In this document: one piece after another, positions 14,189 through 14,227 of the stretch
How the letters are laid out: each line of letters starts with the position of its first letter
Position numbering within the stretch: position 1 is the stretch's first letter
Assembly: GCA_030017825.1 (NCBI GenBank)
Contig: JASEGW010000033.1
Location: 1 to 14,227 of the forward strand
DNA length: 14,227 nucleotides
Source: a bacterium
GTDB taxonomy: Bacteria; UBA9089; JAHJRX01
Direction of reading: 5' to 3'
Made by a program: the position numbers and the translations under genes
The notes under the pieces: model-generated
What the model was told of the DNA's origin: nothing
The model's database searches: none
The model's input: the letters and a program-made list of their open reading frames with translations, nothing else

Positions 14189-14227
14189 ATGAATGACCAG
14201 CTTAAATCTCTCGTTATCCTGCAAAAA
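14189..14227 (+). CDS. Start of a further gene, possibly a C4-type zinc-ribbon protein (3' truncated)
   Basis: ATG at 14189 follows an AAAGGAG ribosome site (14176-14182) by 6 nt and is open to the window edge, giving MNDQLKSLVILQK. This opening resembles the N-terminal coiled-coil start of bacterial zinc-ribbon proteins of the zf-RING_7/CT398-like family, which often begin with a Glu/Gln-Leu-Lys...Leu-Gln-Lys pattern. Thirteen residues are too few for a firm call. The gene begins 20 nt after a terminator and is unlikely to belong to the hydrogenase operon. Confidence 0.5.
   Translation, partial: MNDQLKSLVILQK

Overview
The window is a compact, visibly AT-rich bacterial segment. It has strong Shine-Dalgarno sites (AAGGAGG), many GTG/TTG starts, short gene overlaps and recognisable TTGACA/TATAAT-type promoters. 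A lipobox on the solute-binding protein and a twin-arginine signal on the hydrogenase small subunit show that it is bacterial. The mix of an uptake-type [NiFe] hydrogenase, its maturation genes and an amino-acid ABC transporter suits a low-GC anaerobe, possibly from an uncultivated candidate phylum. The sequence alone does not fix the phylum.

Layout. (1) 1-1130: the tail of a probable membrane protein (+) converges on a minus-strand methyltransferase with an N-terminal Trm112-like zinc ribbon. (2) 1131-5942: a complete LIV-type branched-chain amino-acid (or similar substrate) ABC transporter. It consists of lipoprotein LivK, permease LivH, a fused LivM permease-LivG ATPase, and ATPase LivF. 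A 100-bp inverted-repeat element lies between livK and livH. (3) 5943-13970: a strong promoter with an overlapping dyad, then one tightly packed + strand operon: Tat-exported [NiFe] hydrogenase small subunit, large subunit, HyaD/HybD-type maturation protease, hypA, hypF, hypC, hypD, hypE. (4) 13971-14227: an AT-rich gap with a second promoter, a perfect intrinsic terminator, and the first 13 codons of a further gene.

How the hydrogenase genes work together. HypF and HypE make the cyanide ligands from carbamoyl phosphate. HypC and HypD assemble Fe(CN)2CO. HypA helps insert nickel. The protease then removes the 15-residue C-terminal tail of the large subunit, and the mature dimer is exported by the Tat signal of the small subunit. 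All catalytic and cluster-binding residues checked in the structural genes are present.

Most unusual points: (a) HypA is only 85 residues and has cleanly lost its zinc-ribbon domain (no cysteines at all), and no hypB lies in the operon. (b) A 13-bp perfect hairpin sits between the structural genes and the maturation genes, inside the first codons of the protease gene. (c) There is a promoter-leader-terminator-SD arrangement resembling attenuation at the right edge. (d) A 100-bp element with perfect 16-bp inverted termini and a tandem 15-mer lies in the liv operon. (e) No electron-transfer partner accompanies the hydrogenase. I found no CRISPR array, rRNA, tRNA or transposase.
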